Shown here: in pieces, positions 1 through 7,067 of the stretch
How positions within the stretch are numbered: position 1 is the stretch's first letter
Layout of the letters: the number at the start of each line of letters is the position of its first letter
Source: Bacilli bacterium
GTDB lineage: Bacteria; Bacillota_I; Bacilli_A; RF39; UBA660
Direction: 5' to 3'
Assembly: GCA_016283075.1 (NCBI GenBank)
Contig: JAEEMF010000031.1
Location: 1-10,858 of the forward strand
DNA: 10,858 bases
Made by a program: the position numbers and the translations under genes
Notes under the pieces: model-generated
Seen by the model: only the letters and a program-made list of their open reading frames with translations
The model's database searches: none
Told to the model about the DNA's origin: nothing

Positions 1-10
1 ACCACTAATT

Positions 11-57
11 TTATAAAAAACAAAAATACGGAAATCCTTTATTTATAAGGGTTTCCG
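11..57 (-). terminator. Intrinsic terminator downstream of the Nudix gene
   Basis: Positions 29-57 form an 11-bp stem (one G-T pair) with a 7-base loop. Read on the minus strand, it is followed by a T-rich run at about 28 to 11. This is the classic layout of a Rho-independent terminator and would end the minus-strand transcript of the Nudix gene. It could also limit transcription arriving from the left. Confidence 0.75.
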
Positions 58-68
58 CTAATTTTAAA

Positions 69-101
69 CGATTTCCCGCCGGGTGCAGGGGGAAGAGAGC
101 A
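69..101. other. GC-rich patch of unknown origin
   Basis: Between the Nudix stop codon and its terminator lies a stretch of about 32 bases that is roughly 69% G+C (22 of 32 by hand count for 69-100), in an otherwise very AT-rich window. It contains the small dyad CCCG-C-CGGG at 75-83. I see no ORF, tRNA arm or ribosome binding site in it. It could be a remnant of an integrated element or an attachment junction, but nothing in the window proves this. Confidence 0.35.
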
Positions 102-105
102 TGTT

Positions 106-549
106 TTATTTCAACTTATACCCTAGTTTTTCTATTTCTAGAATAGCTATATCAGATAGATTATCTTTAGATAGTTCATTTATGTTATAGAACTGTGCTC
201 CTAGGGAATCATCATTTACTTCTGTTATAGTTATATTACTTTGTATTTCATTTTCATACTTATTTATTTTATAGAAGAATCCTAAGTGATGAAGCTGTTC
301 TTCATAATCTTTATAAGACCATTCTTTATAAATAGAGTTCCCATCAAATAAGGTAAAGTCTGTTACTTTAATTCCTACTTCTTCTTCTAATTCTCTTACT
401 AGGGCATGTTCTGGAGTTTCTCCAAACTCTATTGTACCGCCTGGCAAATCAAGTTTACCATTATATGGCCCTCCTACTTTATTTATTAATACTATTTTAT
501 CTTTATCTAGTATTAATCCATATGCTCCTATATGTTTAGACTTTTTCAT
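106..549 (-). CDS. Nudix (MutT-like) hydrolase
   Basis: The 147-residue cytosolic protein carries a perfect Nudix box at residues 38-60: G38, five residues, E44, seven residues, then R52-E53-L54-x-E56-E57-x-G59-I60. The glutamates of the REUxEE helix bind the metal that hydrolyses a nucleoside diphosphate linked to another group. The length fits a stand-alone Nudix domain; the substrate (oxidised dNTP, NDP-sugar or other) cannot be read from the sequence. The ATG at 549 is supported by GGAGG at 555-559. An extended -10 element at 578-586 suggests its own promoter, and the upstream HD gene ends in a terminator, so it is probably monocistronic. An HD phosphohydrolase gene next door fits a general nucleotide-metabolism theme, but that link is inference. 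Confidence 0.9.
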   Translation of the reverse strand: MKKSKHIGAYGLILDKDKIVLINKVGGPYNGKLDLPGGTIEFGETPEHALVRELEEEVGIKVTDFTLFDGNSIYKEWSYKDYEEQLHHLGFFYKINKYENEIQSNITITEVNDDSLGAQFYNINELSKDNLSDIAILEIEKLGYKLK

Positions 550-577
550 AATACCCTCCTATAGATATTTTTAAGAT

Positions 578-586
578 ATTATATCA
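578..586 (-). promoter_or_regulatory. Extended -10 promoter for the Nudix gene
   Basis: On the minus strand the sequence reads TGA-TATAAT, an extended -10 element about 30 bases before the Nudix start codon. A -35 hexamer at 17-base spacing (601-606, TAGTAA) is poor, as is common for extended -10 promoters. Confidence 0.5.
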
Positions 587-591
587 TTATA

Positions 592-613
592 AAAAGAGTA
601 TTACTACTCTTTT
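592..613 (-). terminator. Intrinsic terminator of the HD-domain gene
   Basis: A 9-bp perfect stem (592-600 with 605-613) and a 4-base loop are followed on the minus strand by a short T-run. The stop codon (604-606) and the last sense codons of the HD gene lie inside the hairpin, so the terminator is partly built from coding sequence. Confidence 0.7.
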
Positions 614-1281
614 ATTAAACTATCATATATAATAGATGCTTCTTTATTAAATATAGAAGGATTATCTAGAAGATACTGAATATCTTCTAAATACTCTTTA
701 TACTTTTTATCTTCTATATAAAATTTATTTATAGCATAACCTTCTTTACCAAATTTCTTCTGGGCATAATCATAACTTCTTTTTATTTGGTCTTCTTTAG
801 ATAGATTTGGTTCTTTTTTTATACCATAGGATAATGATGCGATAAGGTATTCTTTTACATCTACTTTTCTATCTGAAGATGATAAGATCTTTCCATATAT
901 ATTTCTTGGTATATATTCAAGTGATGCTCTATGATCTTCTATTGCTTCTTTAATAATTTGCATTTCTTCTTTAGAAAAGAAGCTATTTAAAAATGAATCA
1001 TTGTAAGCTTTTTCAGCGGATAATACTTCATGATTATCTCTATCTATATGACATGCTATATCATGAAATGTTACGCATGTATAAAGGATATTTGGATTAA
1101 TATCTTCTGCAAGTTCAAAGGCTCTTTTAAGTACATAGTTTATGTGATTTATATTATGTCCGCCATCATTTAAAGAATATTCTGGAAGAATATTCTTTTC
1201 TATATATTCTTTTAAACTTTTATCTACTTTAGATAGTAGATTATTTATTTTATTTTCATCAAATGTTATTTTTCTAAACAT
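604..1281 (-). CDS. HD-domain phosphohydrolase family protein
   Basis: The 225-residue cytosolic protein shows the metal-binding pattern of the HD superfamily: histidines H42 and H46 in a GGHNINH segment, the H73-D74 doublet in FHDI, further conserved-looking D116-H117 (EDHR), and D137 in an SSSDR segment. HD proteins of this size usually hydrolyse phosphate esters of nucleotides or act as small-molecule phosphohydrolases; the substrate is not evident. The protein is largely helical and highly charged, with no signal peptide or membrane segment. The ATG at 1281 follows GAGGTGAT at good spacing, and an extended -10 sits 18 bases upstream of the start codon. It is flanked by terminators on both sides, so it is probably a single-gene transcript between the kinase operon and the Nudix gene. 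Confidence 0.8.
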   Translation of the reverse strand: MFRKITFDENKINNLLSKVDKSLKEYIEKNILPEYSLNDGGHNINHINYVLKRAFELAEDINPNILYTCVTFHDIACHIDRDNHEVLSAEKAYNDSFLNSFFSKEEMQIIKEAIEDHRASLEYIPRNIYGKILSSSDRKVDVKEYLIASLSYGIKKEPNLSKEDQIKRSYDYAQKKFGKEGYAINKFYIEDKKYKEYLEDIQYLLDNPSIFNKEASIIYDSLIKE

Positions 1282-1298
1282 AGTATCACCTCAAATAA

Positions 1299-1307
1299 AT
1301 TATAGCA
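1299..1307 (-). promoter_or_regulatory. Extended -10 promoter for the HD gene
   Basis: The minus strand reads TGC-TATAAT just downstream of the terminator of the preceding operon and upstream of the GAGGTGAT ribosome binding site. The -35 region at 17-base spacing (1322-1327) is weak. Confidence 0.5.
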
Positions 1308-1326
1308 TGTATTTTAAAAATATATA

Positions 1327-1355
1327 GAAAAAAAGGGTGAATATTATTCACCCTT
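1327..1355 (-). terminator. Intrinsic terminator of the kinase operon
   Basis: A perfect 10-bp stem (1333-1342 with 1346-1355) with a 3-base loop is followed on the minus strand by eight T residues. It closes the two-kinase operon. The upstream arm of the stem lies in the last codons (Lys-Gly-Glu) of the 243-residue protein, and its stop codon (1344-1346) falls at the loop. Confidence 0.85.
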
Positions 1356-2075
1356 AAAATAATCAAAGATACTTATTTGATTATCATCTACTTTGATAAG
1401 TGGTTTTATTTCTTCTTTTTCTAGTTTTTCTTCTTTTACCTTTTTAGGTTTTACTTGGTTATTATACCATGCGGCTAGATCATGAAGAGGTTTATATTTA
1501 ACTTTTCTATTACCATTATCATCTAATATATAAGCATTTTCTCTTGCATTATAATCATATACATAAATATTAAATATAGTTACTATATCTCTTATAAGTT
1601 TATTATAAAGAATATCTGATACTTCTTTATTAAAGGTTTTAATTCTTACATATTCATAGATACTTCCGACATAACCTTCAGTTGGAGGTATTCTATAAAA
1701 TCTACCGGCATACTTATTTAGAATATCTAAAGCTTCTTTATCACCCCTACTAGATTTATATACTAGTTCAAGTATATTCTTTTTAAGTACTTCTGGATTA
1801 GTAAGATTTTTTGCTTCTTTATATAAAGGTCCATACATAATAAGTTTATTATCTTCTTTTCTTAACTGGATAAGTGCTATATACTTACCATATTCTTTAT
1901 GACTAATAATACCCTCTTTAACAAGTGCTTCACTTAAAGAATCATTATCATCAAAAGAAGTAGTAAAATTATCAATTTCTTCTAATGAATCAGTACCAAT
2001 ACTAAATGGTTCGTATTTTACTTTCCCCTTTTCTCTTTTTTTAAGTGCTAAACTATATTTCATCTTTATTTGCAT
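1344..2075 (-). CDS. Unrecognised protein with a C-terminal clamp-binding-like peptide
   Basis: I do not recognise this 243-residue soluble protein. Residues 1-200 look like a mixed alpha/beta fold without signal peptide or membrane helices. Residues 208-225 are a Lys/Glu-rich linker, and the extreme C-terminus reads QISIF-DYF-KGE (residues 233-243). QISIF resembles the bacterial sliding-clamp (DnaN) binding consensus QL(S/D)LF, and QISIFDYF also fits the PCNA-type QxxhxxaaF box. That suggests a DNA replication or repair contact, but it is inference from a short motif. The gene overlaps the end of the upstream kinase gene, indicating translational coupling. The start is uncertain: the ATG at 2075 has GAGG only two bases away, whereas Met5 (ATG at 2063) gives an 11-base overlap but has GAGG about 14 bases upstream. 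It is the last gene of a three-gene operon. Confidence 0.75.
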   Translation of the reverse strand: MQIKMKYSLALKKREKGKVKYEPFSIGTDSLEEIDNFTTSFDDNDSLSEALVKEGIISHKEYGKYIALIQLRKEDNKLIMYGPLYKEAKNLTNPEVLKKNILELVYKSSRGDKEALDILNKYAGRFYRIPPTEGYVGSIYEYVRIKTFNKEVSDILYNKLIRDIVTIFNIYVYDYNARENAYILDDNGNRKVKYKPLHDLAAWYNNQVKPKKVKEEKLEKEEIKPLIKVDDNQISIFDYFKGE

Positions 2076-3960
2076 TACCTCTAAATACTGAATCTAGTTT
2101 TACCTTTATACCTTCTTTAGTAAAAGGTTTAGCTATATAGTCAGTAAATCCTTCCCCCAAGTATTTTTCTTTAGATCCTGCTATTGCATCAGCAGTTACG
2201 GCTATAACAGGTGTATTAAACCCCTCTATTTTCTTAAGCTCTTCCATAGCTTTTTCACCACTCATTATAGGCATCATTATATCCATAAGTATAATATCAT
2301 AATGATTAGCTTTTACTTTTTCTAAAGCTTCTGCTCCATTTATACATTCATCTATTTCAAAGTTAAATGGTTCAATTGCTTTTTTTGCTACTTTAAGATT
2401 AAGTTTATTATCATCTACTATAAGAATCTTATATCCGGCATAAGTATCAGACATAATTCTAGCATTAATAGATTCAATATCAATTCTTTGAGTATTAGTA
2501 AGTTCACATTCCATCTTACTAATTTTTTGAGGTATTCTTGCTACAAAAGTAGATCCTTTTCCATACTCACTAGTAGCAGTAATACTACCATTCATTAAGT
2601 CTACTATCTTTTTAGCAATAGATAATCCTAAACCAGATCCTTCTACTTTAGTACTACCTTCAAAATCAAGTCTTTCAAACTTAGTAAATATTTTAGATAG
2701 ATTTTCTTGTTTTATACCTACTCCAGTATCTTTTACTGTTATTACTAAAGTACATGATTCATTAGGAATAAGTTCTTCACATTTAACAGAAAAATCTATA
2801 ATACCTCTTTCAGTATACTTAATAGCATTTGTTAAAAGATTATTAATAATCGATTTAACATGAAATTTATCTCCATTTAATTCAAATGGAATATTTCTAT
2901 CTATATCAACATTAAGTTTAATAGGTTTATCTCCTATACGAGTACTAATAACTCTAATTAAAGGTTCTACTTCATCTATAAAGACATAGTTTCCTAAAAC
3001 TATTTCTAATCTATCACTTTCAATTTTATTGATATCAATAATATTACCTATAATCTCTAAAAGATTATTAGATGCGGCTGTTATAGACTCAATATCATCT
3101 CTTACCTTATCTGATATACCAGGAGTACTTTTCATGTGCTCAGAAAGCCCTACAATAGCGTTTAATGGCGTTCTAATTTCATGACTCATACTAGATAAAA
3201 AGTTTGTTTTAGCATTATTTGCTTTATCCGCTACCATTTTAGCATTATCTATTTCATTTAATATCTTTAAATCAGGATTTTCTAGGAATAAATACATTAT
3301 TACTACTAATATTGTTTCAATAAATGCTACTAAAGTAAGCTCTGGCATAAAAAACTGAAGTACTGCAAGTACTAATCCCCACATAAAAGTAGTATATATC
3401 CATACTATTTTAGCTTTTTCAAGCTTAGTACTTTTATTAATTATCTTTAAGAATTTTAAGTTAAATAAGGATGCTAAGAATATATAAAATAGTGATATAC
3501 CATATGTTACATATACAGCAAGTCCTGATAAATAAATCATAGTATTAAGTTCATCACTAATAACATGCTCTATAGGTAGTAACATTATAAGTATTACTGA
3601 TGTTATAACAAGTATTCTAAGAAGTAATCTTCTACCCTTCCATAAACCAGTTGCATCTTCCTTATCAGACATTGATAAGAAAAGTGCATAATGACATAAA
3701 ATATATGCCCAAAGTAGTTGTGATACTAAATATAATTTCTCAGTTAGTATTACTACAAACTCAGATATCTTAAAATTAGGAATAAAGTAATCACAAATAA
3801 GTTCAAGTGCTATTGATACAATAGTATCAATAAGTAGTAAGTTATATATATATTTTTCAGTATTCTTTTCTCTATCTTTAGTAAAATAGATTATAGCAAG
3901 TATAGTTATATAAAAACCAGCTGCTACTGTACAAATAGAAGTGCAATAAATTAAACTCAT
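2053..3960 (-). CDS. Hybrid sensor histidine kinase, 7TM + HisKA + HATPase + receiver (paralog 1)
   Basis: The 635-residue protein starts with about seven hydrophobic helices (roughly 9-27, 39-57, 68-90, 112-130, 140-165, 185-205, 208-227), then a short linker and a HisKA domain with the H-box SHEIRTPLN and phospho-acceptor H260. The ATPase domain shows the N-box (LLTNAIKYT, N378), the G1 box DTGVGI (411-416) and the G2 box GSGLGLSI (441-448). A receiver domain follows at about 510-625, with the acidic pair D516-D517, phospho-acceptor D560 (LMDIMMP), T589 and K611. All residues expected for kinase and receiver activity are present. No HPt or DNA-binding output domain follows, so the final partner is elsewhere. 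The ATG at 3960 overlaps the TGA stop of the upstream paralog in an ATGA junction and has AGGAG about 10 bases before it. The sensed signal is unknown. Confidence 0.9.
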   Translation of the reverse strand: MSLIYCTSICTVAAGFYITILAIIYFTKDREKNTEKYIYNLLLIDTIVSIALELICDYFIPNFKISEFVVILTEKLYLVSQLLWAYILCHYALFLSMSDKEDATGLWKGRRLLLRILVITSVILIMLLPIEHVISDELNTMIYLSGLAVYVTYGISLFYIFLASLFNLKFLKIINKSTKLEKAKIVWIYTTFMWGLVLAVLQFFMPELTLVAFIETILVVIMYLFLENPDLKILNEIDNAKMVADKANNAKTNFLSSMSHEIRTPLNAIVGLSEHMKSTPGISDKVRDDIESITAASNNLLEIIGNIIDINKIESDRLEIVLGNYVFIDEVEPLIRVISTRIGDKPIKLNVDIDRNIPFELNGDKFHVKSIINNLLTNAIKYTERGIIDFSVKCEELIPNESCTLVITVKDTGVGIKQENLSKIFTKFERLDFEGSTKVEGSGLGLSIAKKIVDLMNGSITATSEYGKGSTFVARIPQKISKMECELTNTQRIDIESINARIMSDTYAGYKILIVDDNKLNLKVAKKAIEPFNFEIDECINGAEALEKVKANHYDIILMDIMMPIMSGEKAMEELKKIEGFNTPVIAVTADAIAGSKEKYLGEGFTDYIAKPFTKEGIKVKLDSVFRGNANKDEI

Positions 3961-5834
3961 TTAGTATCACTCCTTCCATTTTTAAATAACTTATTTAGTT
4001 TTCTATACATAACTTCTTTATTAAATGGTTTAGGTACATAATCGGCAAATCCTTCATTTAAGTATTTTTCTTCTGCTCCAAAAGATTCATCAGCTGTAAT
4101 AATCATTACAGGAGTATTAAATCCTTCAGTTTTAGAAAGAATTGCAAATGTATCAAGTCCTGTTAAATTAGGCATCATCATATCAAGGAAAATAACATCA
4201 TATTTCTTTCCTTGTCTAATTAAATTAATACAATCTTGTCCTGACTGGCAATCTGTTACAGTCATATTAAAGCTTTCTAGTATTCTCTTACCTATTTTAA
4301 GATTAATACTATTATCATCTACTAGTAATATAGATTTACCACTAAAGTCTATAGTATCAGGAATACTTTCTTCTTCATCTTTTGTTTCCGCAATTTTTTG
4401 AGGAAGTTGCGCAACAAAGATACTTCCTATACCAAACTGACTTTGTACGTTTATAGAACCTCCCATAAGTTCTAGAAGACTCTTAGTAATTGCAAGACCT
4501 AGTCCTGCTCCAGAAATAGTATTATCTCTTCTTACATCTACCTTACGGTATTTATCAAATAAAGTTTGAATATCTTCAGATCTAATACCTTCTCCAGTAT
4601 CTTCTACACTTATCATTAAATATGATTCATTAGTAACAAAATTATTAATACATTTAATATTAACATTAATATGTCCTTCTTTAGTAAACTTAATAGAGTT
4701 TGTTACTAAGTTTCTTATAATAGTTTTTAAGTGATTTTTATCACCTAGTAAAGTATATGGAATATCTTCCGCAAAGTTAATAGATAAAGATACTTTAGAA
4801 GATACCTGACTAACTAGTTCCTGTATAATAGGACGAAGTTCATCACGTATATTATAAGGCTCTAAAATAACCTCCATCTTACCACTTTCAATTTTATTAA
4901 TATCCATTATATTATTTATAATTTCAAGAAGAGTCTTAGAAGCACTTACCATATCGGATGCATCTTCTTTAACAGCATCTGGTAAATCTTCTTCAAGCAT
5001 TATCTCTTCAGATAGTCCTACTATAGCATTTAAAGGAGTACGTATTTCATGACTCATACTAGATAAGAAATTACTTTTAGCAGCATTCGCTCTATCAGCA
5101 GTTTCTTTTTGTACGTTTAGATTTTCTACTAAATGAAGATCTGGATTTTGTACTGTTAAATACATAGTAAATAATATTAAAGATAGACCAAATGATAAGA
5201 ATATAAAACTATTGTTATATCTATAAAAGAACCCTACTGCTAAACCTATTAAACAGTAAAAATATATAGGAATAAGTTCTTTCATTTTCACACTTACCTG
5301 GCTTCTAAGCACACAGTATACCGCGCAAAATAAATAAGAAACACAGTACCAAAAAGCATATTTAGAACATAATCCAGTTATAAATAGAATCTGATTATGA
5401 CTATCATTCCAAACAAGTTCAACTGGAGCAATAGAAAGTACTATCCAAGAAGTACCAACAAATGTATAAAAAAGAATTTTCTCTACTTTTTCACTTCTTT
5501 TCTTTCCAGTTAAATCATTACATACCCTATCTGTATACATAACCATATGTGCAACAAATGTTTGAAGTAGTATTAAATAAATATGAGCAAATATACGAAT
5601 AACTATTTCTTTTGTATTAAATAAAGGCAAAATAAAATTACCTATTATTTCACACCCAATATTCATAAACGATAAATACATCAAAACTACAAATAGTTTT
5701 GATGTTTTAGTTACTACTCTTTTCTTAGAATAATACGCAAACATAAGTAAACATACTACAATAAATGAAACTATTGAAAAAACGAGATACTTATTTGATT
5801 CAATAGATCCTAATACTCCTAGCTCATTAGTCAT
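3957..5834 (-). CDS. Hybrid sensor histidine kinase, 7TM + HisKA + HATPase + receiver (paralog 2)
   Basis: This is the first gene of the kinase operon, with the same layout as its downstream neighbour. Numbered from a possible upstream GTG at 5843: about seven hydrophobic helices in residues 20-230, H-box SHEIRTPLN with H265, N-box N382, G1 box DTGEGI (415-420), G2 box GAGLGL (445-450), then a receiver at about 503-620 with D509-D510, phospho-acceptor D554 (FLDMMMP), T583 and K605. The two proteins share near-identical H-box regions (NFLSSMSHEIRTPLNAIVGL) and a similar receiver ending, so they look like tandem duplicates, while their membrane parts differ more. I chose the ATG at 5834 because AAGGA lies 10 bases upstream; the GTG at 5843 would have that same site only one base away. 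The real protein is therefore probably 625 residues. No HPt or output domain is present. Confidence 0.88.
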   Translation of the reverse strand: MTNELGVLGSIESNKYLVFSIVSFIVVCLLMFAYYSKKRVVTKTSKLFVVLMYLSFMNIGCEIIGNFILPLFNTKEIVIRIFAHIYLILLQTFVAHMVMYTDRVCNDLTGKKRSEKVEKILFYTFVGTSWIVLSIAPVELVWNDSHNQILFITGLCSKYAFWYCVSYLFCAVYCVLRSQVSVKMKELIPIYFYCLIGLAVGFFYRYNNSFIFLSFGLSLILFTMYLTVQNPDLHLVENLNVQKETADRANAAKSNFLSSMSHEIRTPLNAIVGLSEEIMLEEDLPDAVKEDASDMVSASKTLLEIINNIMDINKIESGKMEVILEPYNIRDELRPIIQELVSQVSSKVSLSINFAEDIPYTLLGDKNHLKTIIRNLVTNSIKFTKEGHINVNIKCINNFVTNESYLMISVEDTGEGIRSEDIQTLFDKYRKVDVRRDNTISGAGLGLAITKSLLELMGGSINVQSQFGIGSIFVAQLPQKIAETKDEEESIPDTIDFSGKSILLVDDNSINLKIGKRILESFNMTVTDCQSGQDCINLIRQGKKYDVIFLDMMMPNLTGLDTFAILSKTEGFNTPVMIITADESFGAEEKYLNEGFADYVPKPFNKEVMYRKLNKLFKNGRSDTK

Positions 5835-5844
5835 ATTAAACACG

Positions 5845-5849
5845 TCCTT
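5845..5849 (-). promoter_or_regulatory. Ribosome binding site that decides the start of kinase paralog 2
   Basis: AAGGA on the minus strand lies 10 bases before the ATG at 5834 but only one base before the in-frame GTG at 5843. The spacing favours the ATG. Confidence 0.6.
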
Positions 5850-5862
5850 ATTTTCTATAAAT

Positions 5863-5891
5863 AGGATACCATTTTAGTGAATAAAATGCAA
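5863..5891 (-). promoter_or_regulatory. Promoter of the kinase operon
   Basis: On the minus strand a -35 element TTGCAT (5886-5891) and a -10 TATCCT (5863-5868) are separated by exactly 17 bases, and TGG precedes the -10 to give an extended -10 form. Transcription would start near 5856, about 22 bases before the ATG at 5834. It lies just downstream of the toxin-antitoxin terminator. Confidence 0.55.
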
Positions 5892-5896
5892 TTTTT

Positions 5897-5946
5897 TTAA
5901 CAAAAAAACAATTATTAAGAAATAACCAAATACTTAATAATTGTTT
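5897..5946 (-). terminator. Intrinsic terminator of the toxin-antitoxin operon
   Basis: A perfect 14-bp stem (5906-5919 with 5933-5946) has a 13-base loop. On the minus strand it is followed by a T-run interrupted only by a G. It lies about 45 bases after the antitoxin stop codon. The stem is AT-rich, so it is probably weaker than its length suggests, and the plus-strand side is also T-rich. Confidence 0.7.
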
Positions 5947-5990
5947 ATTGTTTCTTTTAATTAAATTATTTCATATTTTTATAAAAAATA

Positions 5991-7067
5991 TTAATTATTA
6001 ATTCTTGTAATTAAATTATTAAATTGATTCCATTCAATCAATTTATCTTTTTGAAGTCTACCAACGACAATTCCTGTAGAAACATTATTTTCCTTAGAAA
6101 ACTTTTTAATTATATTTTCATTAAAAAATTTATTTTTACTTATAAAATTATTATATATTGTATCAGATATTAAAATATTTCTAGCAAACTCATCTGCTTC
6201 AATCTCAATATTATTTTTTTCAGAATCCTCTAAATCAACAAAAACTTCTTTTTTACTATGTTTTATTAAATGAGCGATTTCATGAAATAAAGTAAACCAT
6301 AAAATATCATCTTTTTTACCACGATCACTTATCATTATAATTGCCTTATCGCTTGTTATTTTATAAGATACACCATTTACATATGTATTTGGTAAAGTTG
6401 GTTCATATACTAAAGAAACACCGCATTCTTTTAATAATTCCTGAATTTTATTAAATTGATCTAAAAATGGTTTGTTAGCTAACGTTCTAATTATATTTGA
6501 ATTTTGTTTTAATTTTTCAATATCAAATTTTGGAAATTCAATCTTATTTGATTGTATTTCACCAAATCTAAGCCAGCAATATAATGCTTCAAATGAAAAA
6601 TTATCATTATTACTTTTTCTAAATGCAAGTTTTCTTTTTAATTCTGTATCAAATCCAAGAGATGCAACTGAGAAAAACTTTCTTAAGTTAACAACTTTCT
6701 CATATGAATCTCTTGTCTTTTCAATCCAGTCCCAATTACGGTTAGCCATTTCAGCATAAGGTATATTAATTAAGTATTTTTCTTCATCTATAATTGACTC
6801 AACATCTTTTTTTCTTTCTAGTGCTTCCTCATAACTACTTTCTAAATTATTCCAAAAACTTGCTGGTACATTAAATACATATTCAAGCTTTAACGAAGTT
6901 GCTGTAGTTATTGGCGCTTTACCATTTATTATTTCATTTACTGTCTTTTTTGTTAAACCTGTTTTTTTTGCAAGATCTATTTGCGTCATACTATTTATTT
7001 CCAAAAATTCTAAAATTGTCTCACCAGGTGCTATTACATATTCTTCAAATCTATCCGTCTTACTCAT
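5991..7067 (-). CDS. HigA-type HTH antitoxin fused to an ImmA/IrrE zinc peptidase domain
   Basis: The 358-residue protein has an N-terminal XRE-type helix-turn-helix at about residues 14-78. It carries the HigA signature: a PGE start, the TQIDLAKKTGL recognition region, a NEIINGK segment, ITTATSLKLEYVF, then SFWNNLESSYEE. After a helical middle region, residues 205-340 match the ImmA/IrrE (M78-type) metallopeptidase layout: H262-E263-I-A-H266 as zinc ligands and catalytic Glu, and EADEFA near 290-295 supplying the third acidic ligand. The HTH would bind the operator upstream of the operon and neutralise the toxin. The peptidase may cleave a repressor or the antitoxin itself, which is inference. 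The usual HigA is about 100 residues, so the extra domain is the notable feature. The gene overlaps the toxin gene by 8 bases and has GGAGGTG about 10 bases before its ATG. Confidence 0.88.
   Translation of the reverse strand: MSKTDRFEEYVIAPGETILEFLEINSMTQIDLAKKTGLTKKTVNEIINGKAPITTATSLKLEYVFNVPASFWNNLESSYEEALERKKDVESIIDEEKYLINIPYAEMANRNWDWIEKTRDSYEKVVNLRKFFSVASLGFDTELKRKLAFRKSNNDNFSFEALYCWLRFGEIQSNKIEFPKFDIEKLKQNSNIIRTLANKPFLDQFNKIQELLKECGVSLVYEPTLPNTYVNGVSYKITSDKAIIMISDRGKKDDILWFTLFHEIAHLIKHSKKEVFVDLEDSEKNNIEIEADEFARNILISDTIYNNFISKNKFFNENIIKKFSKENNVSTGIVVGRLQKDKLIEWNQFNNLITRINN

Noticed and set aside
69..83. Possible tRNA 3' fragment (attachment site) in the GC-rich patch
   Set aside because: The stretch ATTTCCCGCCGGGTGCA superficially resembles a tRNA T-arm 3' half plus acceptor end, but no partner T-stem strand or CCA end is present, so I do not call it.
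5835..5843. GTG start at 5843 for kinase paralog 2
   Set aside because: AAGGA would be only one base upstream, whereas the in-frame ATG at 5834 has it at 10 bases. The extra three residues add nothing to the protein.
6472..6759. 95-codon plus-strand ORF inside the antitoxin gene
   Set aside because: It lies antisense within a well-supported coding gene, has no ribosome binding site and no recognisable domain; it is a shadow of the real gene.
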